From CBDBBY01 sp965203795 (GTDB lineage Bacteria; Pseudomonadota; Alphaproteobacteria; Rhodobacterales; Rhodobacteraceae), in contig OZ241915.1 in the NCBI GenBank assembly GCA_965203795.1, forward strand, positions 2,914,001 through 2,978,000: a stretch of 64,000 bases of DNA. The letters are read 5' to 3'. The notes under the pieces were generated by a model. That model was not told where the DNA came from. It worked only from the letters and a program-made list of their open reading frames with translations, and ran no database searches. Below, piece after piece: positions 62,788 to 64,000 of the stretch. Position 1 is the stretch's first letter; every line of letters starts with the position of its first letter. A program made the position numbers and the translations under genes.

Positions 62788-64000
<1,213 letters not shown>

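Overview
The window looks like a chromosomal segment of a GC-rich alphaproteobacterium. At the right edge, on the minus strand, a 23S-5S-tRNA(fMet) rrn operon end is seen, the arrangement usual in Alphaproteobacteria. The catabolic genes (three tripartite tricarboxylate transporter sets, Rieske and folate-dependent O-demethylases) fit a heterotroph living on plant- or algal-derived aromatics and sugar acids. The order cannot be fixed from the sequence; the A29:U41 pair in the initiator tRNA recalls rhizobia. Two genes (26.3-27.1 and 49.1-50.6 kb) are strikingly AT-rich and look recently acquired.

Layout. 0-5.9 kb: the 5' part of an acetoacetyl-CoA synthetase gene, a DUF1428 gene, a GT11 fucosyltransferase, an MFS carrier and a type IV toxin-antitoxin pair. 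5.9-6.6 kb: decayed IS5. 7.1-25.4 kb: a catabolic region. A minus-strand operon-like run (RidA, HTH protein, ADP-forming acyl-CoA synthetase, aldehyde dehydrogenase, SDR, tautomerase-like, cysteine hydrolase, enoyl-CoA hydratase, FAD oxidoreductase) diverges from a LigM-like aromatic O-demethylase. Then come a tctA remnant, a BNR-repeat protein, a TctA-TctB fusion, TctC and a VanA-like Rieske oxygenase. Five copies of a tandem GTGGG element, always in the same orientation relative to the downstream gene, sit in front of its transcription units and suggest one regulon.

27.3-34.2 kb: a minus-strand sugar-acid operon tctC-tctB-tctA-enolase superfamily dehydratase-DapA family-gntR-pdxA-like. 34.2-41.5 kb: a plus-strand sugar cluster (Gfo/Idh oxidoreductase, sugar isomerase, ABC importer, SDR, aldo/keto reductase) behind a decayed lacI and two palindromic operator-like sites.

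42-62 kb: an accessory zone with a second type IV toxin-antitoxin pair, two IS1634-family elements (one with perfect 21-bp terminal inverted repeats), IS5 and IS21 debris, an AT-rich P-loop ATPase, and a likely defence module of a PLD-SNF2 helicase and a 1368-residue Eco57I/PglX-like adenine methylase. The methylase gene carries a 10-G homopolymer that would switch it off by slippage. A frameshifted AAA ATPase lies next to it.

The most unusual items are the GTGGG regulon with its candidate HTH regulator, the phase-variable helicase-methylase pair, the tautomerase without Pro-1, the tctAB fusion and the 167-bp tandem duplication at an ABC transporter gene junction.
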